A DNA stretch of 64,000 nt from Verrucomicrobiales bacterium (GTDB taxonomy: Bacteria > Verrucomicrobiota > Verrucomicrobiia > Limisphaerales > CANJXF01): contig CANJXF010000019.1 of assembly GCA_947478865.1 (NCBI GenBank), positions 1 to 64,000 on the forward strand, given 5' to 3'. The number at the start of each line of letters is the position of its first letter. The stretch's first letter is position 1. This document shows positions 27,245 to 35,636 of the stretch, in pieces. Below the pieces are notes generated by a model. The model had not been told where the DNA came from and did not search any database. It worked only from the letters and a program-made list of their open reading frames with translations. The position numbers were made by a program, and so were the translations under genes.

Positions 27245-30200
27245 CTACTCCCCGAGCTGTTGGAGAAGCTGCCGGGCTTCGGCATAGGCCGGATTGATCT
27301 CCAGGGCTCGCCGCGCGGCGAGGACCGCCTTCTGGGTTTGGCCCAAGCGCGCGTGAATGGTCGCCCGGGCATAGGGAATCCGCGGATCGCGCGGCTCGAC
27401 CGATTCGCCGCGCCGGAGCGATTCAATGGCTAATTCGGGTTGCTTTGAAGCGTTCTGGGCCAGGCCGAGATTGTACCAGGCGGCGGCGTGGCGCGGGTTG
27501 AGTTGAACGGCCGTCTCCAGCTCTTGCCGGGCCTGATTGAGGTCGCCGGCTTCGTTGCAGGCCAGGCCAAGTTGGTAACGCGCCTCGGCATCTTTCGGAC
27601 TGAGCCGACAGGCTTCGCGCAATGCTTCGACCGCTTCACGGGGACGATTCAAAACGCTCAACGCCACGGCGGCTTGCTGGCGGAATGGTGCGGAATAGGG
27701 ATCCCAGGACACCGCCTTTTCGTAATGCCCCAGGGCCGTTTGCGGTTCATTTCGCGCCAGAAAATAATCGCCTTTGCGCATCTGGCCGCTGGGCTGGTCG
27801 GCGTTCGAATCCAGGAAATGCCGCAACTCTTGCCCGGCCGGGGAGTCGGGATCGAGGGAAGCGCGCAGCGGCCAGGCGGACGCCAGCCGAACGCTCAGGG
27901 ACGGATCGCCCAACCGCCGGCGCAGCGCCTCGGTCACTCCTGGAACGGACAGCGCGGGTTCAAGGGCGTGGGCCGCCGCGCCGCGGACAAGGTCATTGGT
28001 GTGTTCCAGACTTCGCTTCAGGACGGCTGTGATCTCCGGTTCCGCGGCCCAGGGCGCCAGCAGTCCCAGCAGGGCGGCCCGCCAGTAGGCAGATTCCTCC
28101 CGTGCCAGCAGGTCAAGCAGACCGGCGCGCGCCGCGGGATCGTTCTGCTGCGCGCGCGCGATCCACTCGGCGCGGGTGCGGGTGGAACGATTCATCTTCG
28201 CGCCGTACCATTGGTCGGAGTAGGCGAGGGCCCAGTCCACACTCTTGTCCTGATGGCAGCGGTTGCAGGCGTTGGGGATGTTGAATTTCTTGGTGAGCAG
28301 CGGATCGGGGATGGTGAAGCCGTGGTCGTGCCGCCGGTGCCGCTGCATGTAGGTGGTCTGCGGCATGTGGCAGTTCACGCATTCACCGCCGGTTTCCGCA
28401 ATTTCACTGGGCTTGTAGCTGGTCAGGTCGTTGTTGACGAGCAGACCTTTCGCGTCGTGGCCGAACACCTTGTGCCGGCTGTGCGTGACGGGATTGATCG
28501 CGGGCGCGTTCGTGTCGCTGCCGTTGTGGCAGCGCAGGCAAAGGGTGTTGCCGGGCAAAATCGTCTTGGCCGAATGCGGGTCGTGGCAATCCGTGCAGAT
28601 GACCCCGCGCTGATGCATCCGGCTGCCGAGGAATGACCCGTATTCGTAATCCTCATCCCGCACCTGGCCGTCGGCGTAGTAACGCTCGCTGTCATCCACC
28701 ACGGTCAGGTCGAAGTGATCGGAGAAACGGTCGCCGGGTTTGAAGTCGCCCGTGAGATCGCTGCGGCGCGCGTGGCAGAATCCGCAGTTGTCCAGAACCT
28801 GCGCGCGGCTTGCCTTGGCCAGCGTGGGATCTTTGCGGCCAGCCTGGCCGGATCTTCGCTGCCATTCGTTGTGCGCCTTCAGCGGGCCGTGGCAAGCCCC
28901 CGCGTCCGCCAACTGCACGTTGGTCAACACCAGTGAAACCGTGGCCGCGCCGGAGATATTTCCGCCATCCGCCAGCGATGAACCGTCCTTTTGCCAGAGA
29001 TAGCTGAACGGCGGCGTGCCGGCAACTGACACACTCAGGCTCAAAGTTGTGCCGGGCAGTTTTGCCCAGCCGGATGCTGGCTGCGTGGTGATCACCTGCG
29101 GCACGCCTCCCGATGGATTGCGTTCGAGGCGATAAAAACTTTGGCTCGCAGCGTTCGTGTCCGTCACGCTGGCGGGGGCGACGTTGCTACCGCCGGTGAC
29201 GGTGGCGAGGTTCGTCCAGACGGTGGGCGCAGCGAGATTGGTAGAGGATTGAACCGTGTAGTTGTAGCCGGGAACGGTGGCGAAGCGGACCGAGAAATTG
29301 CCGGGCGCCCCGGCGGTGTTGGTGATGACCGGCTTGGGAATCCAGTTCTCGGAGGCGATGGCGAGCGGTTCGCGATTGGTATCTGGATCGTCTGTGGCAC
29401 CCGCCGTGGCCCATTGCGATTGCGGCTGGCTCGCGTCAATGATCGCCTGGCGGATTTTATAGACGCCGTATTCATTGGTGGCGCGACCATTGGCGGCGAT
29501 GTAGAGCGCGACCAGGCCTGCGACGTGCGGGGCGGCGAAGCTGGTGCCAGTCTGCGGGGAGTAACCATTCGGGACGCTACCCGGTCCACCGGCGGTCGTG
29601 TAAATCTCGACGCCGGGTGCGGCGACATCAATCGCACCGCCGGGCGAGACGGGATAAACCGGTTCGATAGTTGGAGGCGGAAGCGGATCCGGCGCGGGCC
29701 GGGGAACTTGGCTGAAGTTTGAACCCGGCCACAACTTGTCCCATGGATGTTCTTCGCCTGGATATTGGGTGGAATCCATGGCACTAACCGCCATCGAATA
29801 AGGCGTCGAGGCAGGAATTGCATCGTCCCCAGTTCCATAGACTCCGTCCGGGCCTGCCATGTCCCAGCCCGGACTGACTCCATCACCCGGGCCATTCCCT
29901 GCGGCTGCAACCACAACAATTCCCGAACGCACTAAGCTGCGAACCGCGCCTCTCAGGGCGGAATACGGGGCGGTTGTGGTGGTGTTGACAATGCTGATGT
30001 TGGCTACTGAAATTTTGTTGGCATGTTGACGGACGTAGTCCATTCCATTCAAAAAAACGGTCCAATTATTGAATGGCGGTGGTCCTATGCTCTTCACATT
30101 CCAAATCCGAACTCCCGGCGCCACGCCCACAGACCCGATTCCGTTGTCCAATGCACCCACAATACCGGCGACGCTAGTGCCGTGGCCAAGGGTATCTAGG

Positions 30201-30679
30201 CCATCCTCATCATAGGTAGAGTAGTTATCGACGATGTTCAGGTCTGCATGGGGACCAATGCCCGAATCCAGGACGGCCACGTCCACATCAATGGGTTCGG
30301 TGATGCCGTTGTAGCGGGCGGGCGGGAACGCGGGAATGCCCATGCGCACAATCCCGAAGGCGTTGTATCCTTCTCCAATACCATCCGCGCACAAGCTTAC
30401 CGGCCCGTCCGCCTCCACGGCCACCACGCGCGGGTCGGCCTTCAACTTCTTGATGGCCGCATCGTCCAGCGTGGCGAAAAACATCTTCAAGTTGCGCAGG
30501 TGGTGCTTGGGGTTTTGCAGGGTGATGTGGAACTCCGCCACGAGCGCGTCCACGTCCACATCCTCGCGGCAGGTGACAATCTTCAGCGGATAAGCGTTGG
30601 TGGCCGCCATGGGTGAATTGGTGGAAAGGACGGCGGCACCCGCGGAGAGCGCGGTCAGCGCAAACAACAGAGGCAACAA
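27245..30679 (-). CDS. Chimeric protein: subtilisin-like protease fused to multihaem cytochrome/HEAT/TPR
   Basis: One 1144-residue frame joins two normally separate secreted proteins. Residues 1-520 are an S8 subtilase with triad D138 (VAVLDSGIG), H166 (GHGTSVAG) and S380 (GTSFAAPHVAG), followed by an FYRLER-ended module and an Ig-like module (525-593). At ADAG-ACHG (593-597) the Ig strand breaks off and a c-type cytochrome begins in the middle of its first haem motif, losing the first Cys. Five intact CxxCH sites follow (632, 695, 714, 767, 805), then HEAT-like helices (about 840-930) and TPRs (965-1144). No ATG fits the 5' end; TTG at 30679 is the best available start, so the 5' end may also be altered. 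Deletion in the genome or a misassembly would both explain it. Confidence 0.8.
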   Translation of the reverse strand: MLPLLFALTALSAGAAVLSTNSPMAATNAYPLKIVTCREDVDVDALVAEFHITLQNPKHHLRNLKMFFATLDDAAIKKLKADPRVVAVEADGPVSLCADGIGEGYNAFGIVRMGIPAFPPARYNGITEPIDVDVAVLDSGIGPHADLNIVDNYSTYDEDGLDTLGHGTSVAGIVGALDNGIGSVGVAPGVRIWNVKSIGPPPFNNWTVFLNGMDYVRQHANKISVANISIVNTTTTAPYSALRGAVRSLVRSGIVVVAAAGNGPGDGVSPGWDMAGPDGVYGTGDDAIPASTPYSMAVSAMDSTQYPGEEHPWDKLWPGSNFSQVPRPAPDPLPPPTIEPVYPVSPGGAIDVAAPGVEIYTTAGGPGSVPNGYSPQTGTSFAAPHVAGLVALYIAANGRATNEYGVYKIRQAIIDASQPQSQWATAGATDDPDTNREPLAIASENWIPKPVITNTAGAPGNFSVRFATVPGYNYTVQSSTNLAAPTVWTNLATVTGGSNVAPASVTDTNAASQSFYRLERNPSGGVPQVITTQPASGWAKLPGTTLSLSVSVAGTPPFSYLWQKDGSSLADGGNISGAATVSLVLTNVQLADAGACHGPLKAHNEWQRRSGQAGRKDPTLAKASRAQVLDNCGFCHARRSDLTGDFKPGDRFSDHFDLTVVDDSERYYADGQVRDEDYEYGSFLGSRMHQRGVICTDCHDPHSAKTILPGNTLCLRCHNGSDTNAPAINPVTHSRHKVFGHDAKGLLVNNDLTSYKPSEIAETGGECVNCHMPQTTYMQRHRRHDHGFTIPDPLLTKKFNIPNACNRCHQDKSVDWALAYSDQWYGAKMNRSTRTRAEWIARAQQNDPAARAGLLDLLAREESAYWRAALLGLLAPWAAEPEITAVLKRSLEHTNDLVRGAAAHALEPALSVPGVTEALRRRLGDPSLSVRLASAWPLRASLDPDSPAGQELRHFLDSNADQPSGQMRKGDYFLARNEPQTALGHYEKAVSWDPYSAPFRQQAAVALSVLNRPREAVEALREACRLSPKDAEARYQLGLACNEAGDLNQARQELETAVQLNPRHAAAWYNLGLAQNASKQPELAIESLRRGESVEPRDPRIPYARATIHARLGQTQKAVLAARRALEINPAYAEARQLLQQLGE

Positions 30680-31238
30680 AAGAACCTTCGATGCGATGGA
30701 AATTTGGCGATTGACCCAGATGAGCGCGCGGCCACCATTTCATGGATGCGCCAGCCATGGCGAGGTTTTTATTGTGAGGCAAATGCCTCTATTGACCCCG
30801 CGGACAGGCCTGCCGCGAGGGGCGGCGGGAAAAGGAGGAAAGCAGACTTGTCCCGGGTCGAAGTTGTTTTTGACAGGGCGGCGGAGGGGAGAAAAGTTCG
30901 CGAGCCATGCCGCCTCCCACGGCCGGGCGCAGCGCTGCGAGCGGAGACCGCTCGCGGTCCGGGGGTTGTGGAGCGCGGAGGGTTCCCGTTCGCAGCGGAC
31001 CTTCCCTCCGAGTGAATTCCTTTCGTCGCTTCCCGCGCTTCTCAAGTCCTCGATCGAGGCGGAGAGGGAGAACTCTGTCCTGGTTCAACGCGCCGCTCAT
31101 CGCCTCAAACGGCACCGGCAGCCGCATCGGCTCGCTCGCGGTGGATTGGGAGGTGCTTGCACACGGCCACTATCTTCGGGGTGCTTCCGCATAGGCAATT
31201 TGATTCGCAGAAGCGTCCACTTCGGCTACAGTGCCACG
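30680..31238. other. Gene-poor gap with dispersed repeat
   Basis: Between the chimera and the SOUL lipoprotein gene I see no convincing gene. The stretch is very GC-rich and includes the palindromic repeat at 30932-30961. It should contain the promoters of both divergent transcription units; none is recognisable. Confidence 0.5.
30932..30961. repeat. Dispersed palindromic repeat, copy 1
   Basis: GCGAGCGG and CCGCTCGC form an 8-bp stem with a three-base loop inside a 30-base unit that recurs at 39676-39705 with one difference and, diverged, at 44766-44795. It looks like a REP-type intergenic element. Confidence 0.7.
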
Positions 31239-31856
31239 GTGAAGAAAATGTGGATTGCGCTTTCCATTCTCGTCGTGGCGGTGGCCCTGATTCTGGCGGG
31301 CTGTCAGGCCATCCGCGCGGGCTACGAGTCCGCCCCTTACCAGGTCGTGCGGTCGGACGGAAAGTTCGAGCTGCGGGATTATCCGGCGCTGACGGTGGTG
31401 GAGACGCCGATGGCCAATGCGAACGGTAGCGACGGAAGTTTCATGCGGCTGTTCCGATTCATCACCGGCGCGAACGAGGCGAAGCAGAAGATCGCCATGA
31501 CCACGCCGGTCTTCATGTCCGGCAGTGCCACCAACCTGACGATGGCGTTTGTGCTGCCGGCGAAGTTGAAGGCGGACGCCGTGCCCAAGCCGGCGGATGG
31601 CGCGCTGACGGTGCGCGAGCTGGCGGCGGGCCGGTTTGCGGTGCTGCGCTTCAGCGGCGGGCGGAGTGCGAAGCATGAGGCGGAGTCGCTGGGAAAGTTG
31701 AAAGCGTGGATGGAGGTGGAGAAGTTAAGCGTGCTGTCGCCGCCGGTGTATGGCTATTTCGACCCGCCGTGGACGCCGGCCTTCCTGCGGCGCAACGAGG
31801 TGATGCTGCGGACGGAATCGAGCGCGCCGATCAACACTCCGGCGAAACCAAACTGA
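31239..31856 (+). CDS. SOUL-family haem-binding lipoprotein
   Basis: GTG at 31239 (or ATG at 31248) starts a 205-residue protein with a lipoprotein signal ending LILAGC. The SOUL/HBP core is clear: YESAPYQVVRSDGKFELRDY, then FRFITGANEAKQKIAMTTPV and FMSGSATNLTMAFVLP; the C-terminus is YGYFDPPWTPAFLRRNEVML as usual in this family. SOUL proteins bind haem or porphyrin; a periplasmic haem-handling role is inferred. It is the first gene of a tight five-gene set, 8 bases ahead of uvsE. The long in-frame 5' extension has no signal sequence and is rejected. Confidence 0.85.
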   Translation: MKKMWIALSILVVAVALILAGCQAIRAGYESAPYQVVRSDGKFELRDYPALTVVETPMANANGSDGSFMRLFRFITGANEAKQKIAMTTPVFMSGSATNLTMAFVLPAKLKADAVPKPADGALTVRELAAGRFAVLRFSGGRSAKHEAESLGKLKAWMEVEKLSVLSPPVYGYFDPPWTPAFLRRNEVMLRTESSAPINTPAKPN

Positions 31857-31864
31857 GCACGCGC

Positions 31865-32821
31865 ATGGCATCCAAGACCAAAAAATCCACTGAGCCGGTA
31901 AAAGGCGGGTTGCGCCTTGGACTGTGCTGCCAGTTCGCGCGCGAGCCGATCAAGTTCCGCACGACGACGGTGACGGCGATGTTGCGCTTAACCCAGCCCC
32001 AGCGGCTCGCGCGGCTGGCGGAGTTGTGCCGGAGCAATGCCGACGCCCTGATGGCCGCGTTGCAGTTCTGCGCGGCACATGGCATCGGCGCGTTCCGCAT
32101 CAACAGCCAGATTCTGCCGGTGAAGGCACATCCCACGGCGGGTTACGACGTAGCCGAGTTGCCGGGCAGCGCGGGCCTGGTGGCGCGCTTCCGGGAGTGC
32201 AGGGAGTTCGCCCTTCAAAACAATCTGCGGCTGTCGTTTCATCCGGATCAATTCGTGGTGCTGAATTCGCCCAATCCCAAGACGCTGGCGCATTCGCTGG
32301 CGGAACTGGTCTATCAGGCCGAGGTCGCCGAATGGGTTGGCGCGGACACGCTGAACTTGCACGGCGGCGGCGCGTATGGCGACAAGGTGGGGGCTTTGCG
32401 GACGCTGCGGCAGACCATCGAACGCCTGCCGGCGGCGGTGCGCTCGCGGCTCACGCTGGAGAACGATGACAAGGTTTACACGCCGGCGGATCTGCTGCCG
32501 GTGTGTGCGGATACCGGCGTGCCGCTGGTTTACGACGTGCATCATCATCGTTGCCTGCCCGACGGGCTTAGCGTGGCCGAGGCCACCGAGCGGGCGCGGA
32601 CCACGTGGAAGACCGAGCCGCTGTTCCACCTCTCCAGTCCGCTCGAAGGCTGGGACGGGCCAAAACCGGAGCGGCATCACGATTACATCAACGTGGCGGA
32701 CTTTCCCCACGAGTGGCTGGGCTGGCCGCTTACTGTGGAAGTCGAGGCCAAAGCCAAGGAGCTGGCGGTGGCGAGACTGATCGCCGATCTGCCCGGGGAA
32801 GCGAGGTCGCATGGCCGCTAA
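31865..32821 (+). CDS. uvsE: UV damage endonuclease UvsE
   Basis: The ATG at 31865 gives 318 residues. Conserved metal-site motifs of the UVDE TIM barrel appear in order: LRLGLCCQF, LSFHPDQFVVLNSP, LNLHGGGAYGDK, LTLENDDKVYTPADL and DVHHHRCLPD. UvsE nicks DNA 5' of UV photoproducts and some other lesions, in the cytoplasm, independently of UvrABC. It overlaps the next gene by 11 bases, so the two are translationally coupled. An alternative repair nuclease of this kind is patchy in bacteria and often found in light-exposed species. Confidence 0.93.
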   Translation: MASKTKKSTEPVKGGLRLGLCCQFAREPIKFRTTTVTAMLRLTQPQRLARLAELCRSNADALMAALQFCAAHGIGAFRINSQILPVKAHPTAGYDVAELPGSAGLVARFRECREFALQNNLRLSFHPDQFVVLNSPNPKTLAHSLAELVYQAEVAEWVGADTLNLHGGGAYGDKVGALRTLRQTIERLPAAVRSRLTLENDDKVYTPADLLPVCADTGVPLVYDVHHHRCLPDGLSVAEATERARTTWKTEPLFHLSSPLEGWDGPKPERHHDYINVADFPHEWLGWPLTVEVEAKAKELAVARLIADLPGEARSHGR

Positions 32822-34049
32822 CAAGCTGATCCTCGTCACCGGAGCAACGGGTTATGTCGGCGGCCGTTTGTTGCCGCTCTTGGTGGCAGATGGCTGGCGG
32901 GTGCGATGCCTCGCGCGGCAACCAGAGCGTCTGCTATCGCGCGTGCCGGCGGGCGTCGAAGTCGTGTCGGGCGATGTGCTCAATGCCACATCGCTGTCGG
33001 CGGCCATGCAGGGTGTGGAAGCCGCGTTTTATCTAGTTCATTCGATGGGCGCGACGGGTGATTTTGAAACGCAGGACCGTGAGGCCGCGGAGAATTTCGC
33101 CGCCGCCGCGCGCGCCGCGGGCGTACTGCGCATCATCTATCTCGGTGGCCTGGGCGAGGATGAGCCGGATTTGTCGGCGCACTTGCGGAGCCGGCACGAG
33201 GTGGGCGAGCGATTGCGGGCGCACGCGGTGCCGGTGATCGAGTTCCGGGCATCCATCATCATTGGCTCGGGCAGCCTGTCGTTTGAAATGATCCGCGCCT
33301 TGGTGGAGCGGTTGCCGGTGATGGTAATGCCGCGCTGGGTGCGGGTGACGGCGCAACCCATCGCCATCGGCGACGTGCTGGATTATCTCCGTGCGGCACT
33401 GACCCTCAAGCTGGAGGGCAGCGTCGTGGTCGAGATTGGCGGGCCGGACCAGGTTTCGTATGGCGAGCTGATGCGCGAATACGCACGGCAGCGCGGGCTG
33501 CGGCGGTGGATGATCCCCGTGCCCCTGCTGACTCCGCGGCTGTCGAGTTTGTGGTTGGGCTTAGTGACGCCGCTCTATGCCCGTGTCGGACGCAAGTTGG
33601 TGGACAGCCTTCGTCACCCGACCATCGTGCGCGATGCTTCCGCGCAGCGTCTTTTCGCCATCCGCATGGCCACGCCGCTGTTCGTGGTGCTGCTGCTGGT
33701 GGAAATCTCCGATGTGATCTTCGCGGTGGATTCCATCCCGGCGATCTTCGCGGTCACGAAAGACCCGTTCATCGTCTATACCTCGAACGTGTTCGCCATC
33801 CTCGGGCTGCGCTCGCTCTACTTCGCGCTGGCGGGCGTGATGGACAAGTTTCATTACCTCAAGATCGGCCTGGGCGTGGTGCTGACGTTCGTGGGCGTGA
33901 AGATGATCCTCGCGCATACGGCGTGGAAGATTGACACGCTGGTTTCGCTCGGCGTGATCGTGCTGATCCTCGCGACGAGCGTGGTCATGTCGCTGCTGCG
34001 ACCGAAGAAGATCGTGATGCCGGTCGTGTCGCCCAAAGTGGTGAGCTGA
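32811..34049 (+). CDS. SDR (NAD(P)-binding epimerase-like) fused to C-terminal half of TerC
   Basis: A 412-residue frame with two unrelated parts. Residues 1-285 are an atypical SDR with the dinucleotide motif VTGATGYVGGRLL and typical YLVHSMG and GGPDQVSYGELM segments, ending at a piece (PTIVRDASAQRLFAIR) that normally runs on for more residues. From M286 the sequence is TerC: ATPLFVVLLLVEISDVIFAV, DSIPAIFAVTKDPFIVYTSN and AILGLRSLYFALAGVMDKF, the last four or so membrane helices of this metal-ion/tellurite-resistance transporter family. The N-terminal half of TerC is absent. The join is in frame and inside a fairly similar sequence, so deletion or misassembly is likely. It overlaps uvsE and is 2 bases from the channel gene. 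Confidence 0.85.
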   Translation: MAANKLILVTGATGYVGGRLLPLLVADGWRVRCLARQPERLLSRVPAGVEVVSGDVLNATSLSAAMQGVEAAFYLVHSMGATGDFETQDREAAENFAAAARAAGVLRIIYLGGLGEDEPDLSAHLRSRHEVGERLRAHAVPVIEFRASIIIGSGSLSFEMIRALVERLPVMVMPRWVRVTAQPIAIGDVLDYLRAALTLKLEGSVVVEIGGPDQVSYGELMREYARQRGLRRWMIPVPLLTPRLSSLWLGLVTPLYARVGRKLVDSLRHPTIVRDASAQRLFAIRMATPLFVVLLLVEISDVIFAVDSIPAIFAVTKDPFIVYTSNVFAILGLRSLYFALAGVMDKFHYLKIGLGVVLTFVGVKMILAHTAWKIDTLVSLGVIVLILATSVVMSLLRPKKIVMPVVSPKVVS

Positions 34050-34051
34050 AC

Positions 34052-34909
34052 ATGAACCCATTCATCAAAATCGTCGCAGCGAAAGCGTTTCACCACGTCA
34101 TTGTGGCCGTCATCGTGTTGGCGGGCGTCATCGCGGGATTGGAAACCAGCCCCGCGATCATGGCGCAACACGGAGCGTGGCTGCACGGCTTGGACAAATT
34201 CATTCTCGCCATCTTCATCGTCGAGGCGCTGCTCAAGATGGCGGCGCATGGTCGCCAGCCGTGGCGCTATTTTGCCGACGGCTGGAACGTGTTCGACTTC
34301 CTGATCATTGTGATTTGCCTGTTGCCGGTGGGCGGACCGTTCGCTGCGGTGCTGCGACTGGCCCGGGCGCTGCGGTTGCTGCGGCTCGTGAGTGCGTTGC
34401 CCAAACTGCAACTACTCGTCGGAGCGCTGCTGAAAAGTTTGTCCGCGATGGGTTACGTCAGTCTGCTGCTCGGGCTGTTGTTCTACATCTACGCCGTGGC
34501 GGGCATTCATCTGTTCGGAGCGCATGACCCGAAGAATTTCGGTTCGCTGCCGACGGCCTTCCTGTCGCTGTTCCGGCTCGTGACGCTGGACAACTGGGCG
34601 GACTTGTTCAACGGACAACTGCCGCACGTGCCAGGCATCAAGGTTGCGATCTACTTCGTCACGTTCATCGTGTTCGGCACGATGATCATCCTGAATCTAT
34701 TCATCGGCATCATCATGAACAGCATGTCGGAGATGCACGCCGAGATCGCCGAGCGCGAGACCGGCGCGACCACGCTGGAGCATGAACTCAAGTCGCTCGA
34801 GGCCGAGCTGAAAGCCGCGCAGGCGCGCCTCGCCAGCTTGCGCCGCAGGTGCAGTCAGGCCGGGTTGCAAGAGGCGCGGCGGGAACGCCCGGAGGAACTC
34901 GCCGCATGA
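34052..34909 (+). CDS. Voltage-gated cation channel (BacNaV-like) with CavAb-like filter
   Basis: A 285-residue six-helix channel subunit. S4 carries four arginines at every third residue (R102, R105, R108, R111). The pore has T178-L-D-N-W-A-D184, between S5 and S6, where sodium channels of this family read TLESWxx. S6 (YFVTFIVFGTMIILNLFIGI) is followed by a coiled-coil tail (LEHELKSLEAELKAAQARL), as in NaChBac-type tetramers. An aspartate at the first filter acid and at the last position is the change used to make the calcium-selective CavAb from NavAb, so calcium permeation is predicted. The start codon is 2 bases after the SDR-TerC stop; the stop overlaps the next gene by 4 bases. Confidence 0.88.
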   Translation: MNPFIKIVAAKAFHHVIVAVIVLAGVIAGLETSPAIMAQHGAWLHGLDKFILAIFIVEALLKMAAHGRQPWRYFADGWNVFDFLIIVICLLPVGGPFAAVLRLARALRLLRLVSALPKLQLLVGALLKSLSAMGYVSLLLGLLFYIYAVAGIHLFGAHDPKNFGSLPTAFLSLFRLVTLDNWADLFNGQLPHVPGIKVAIYFVTFIVFGTMIILNLFIGIIMNSMSEMHAEIAERETGATTLEHELKSLEAELKAAQARLASLRRRCSQAGLQEARRERPEELAA

Positions 34910-35217
34910 AAAAGTTTTTCATCGCGCTCATCGGCGGGACGGTGCTGCTCGTCGGCGTTGCGTTGCTGGTGTTGCCCGGGCCGGGCCTGCCGATCATCGC
35001 TGCCGGACTGGCGATCCTCGCGACGGAATTCTTCTGGGCGAAACGGGCGTTGCGCCGGGCCAAGGGTGCCTTTGCAAAAGTTCGCCGCAAATCTGGTTTG
35101 AAAGATTGGCTGAACCGACGCTGGTTCGCGCGCGCTGGCAACAAGCGAGCCGTTCCCCTTCACTCCGCCCCCTTGGGACATCCCATTCCCAAACCACCGC
35201 CCGCCTCGACGCAGTAG
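34906..35217 (+). CDS. PGPGW-family small membrane protein
   Basis: Starting at the ATG at 34906 (ATGA overlap with the channel stop) gives 103 residues: a first helix (FFIALIGGTVLLVGVALLVL), the LPGPGLPIIAAGLAILATEF element that defines the PGPGW family, and a basic tail. Function of the family is unknown. The overlap shows co-translation with the channel. A longer upstream start would lie inside the channel gene and is not favoured. Confidence 0.8.
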   Translation: MKKFFIALIGGTVLLVGVALLVLPGPGLPIIAAGLAILATEFFWAKRALRRAKGAFAKVRRKSGLKDWLNRRWFARAGNKRAVPLHSAPLGHPIPKPPPASTQ

Positions 35218-35249
35218 CTTCGTTCTGCGCTCGATGAAGCGTGAGCCAC

Positions 35250-35545
35250 ATGAAAACCCTCTTCAGTTCCTGTCGGCTGGTTGTTTCCACCTGCCCATTG
35301 CTGCAAGCCGGCGTGGCCGGATAAACTCGACACTAACCATCCGCACCGGGTCCGGTGCGCCGAGCTTGGGCCGAGCGACGCCGGTGGTCAGCGGGTTGCG
35401 GGTGTTCACCATCGAGACCAAGGACAAGAAGGTGGAGATCGTTACGACTTTTGACCGCAAGTCAGGCAAGGAACTCTGGCGCGCGAAATGGGCCGGCGCG
35501 GTGAGCGCGCCTTTCTTCGCCAAATCGAACGGCGACCGGATGCAG
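35250..35545 (+). pseudogene. Remnant of a PQQ-like beta-propeller (BamB-like) gene
   Basis: An ATG at 35250 opens a short export-like peptide (MKTLFSSCRLVVSTCPLL) that stops at 35322. In another frame the DNA then reads GRATPVVSGLRVFTIETKD and TTFDRKSGKELWRAKWAG plus APFFAKSNGD, which is one to two blades of a PQQ-like propeller. The rest of a propeller gene (normally about 400 residues) is missing and a frame change separates the two parts, so it is a truncated, decayed gene. Confidence 0.65.
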
Positions 35546-35636
35546 GCTGCTGGCGCCTTACCTGGCCTAGGTGAGCTTCGCCGCCGCGTTGAACTTTACT
35601 CTGTGGCGGTTGAAGCCCTAAACTATTGAAACGCAA

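Noticed and set aside
30597-31238. Long 5' extension of the SOUL lipoprotein frame back to 30597
   Set aside because: The extension has no signal sequence and crosses a repeat-rich gap; the lipoprotein signal beginning at 31239 is the better start.
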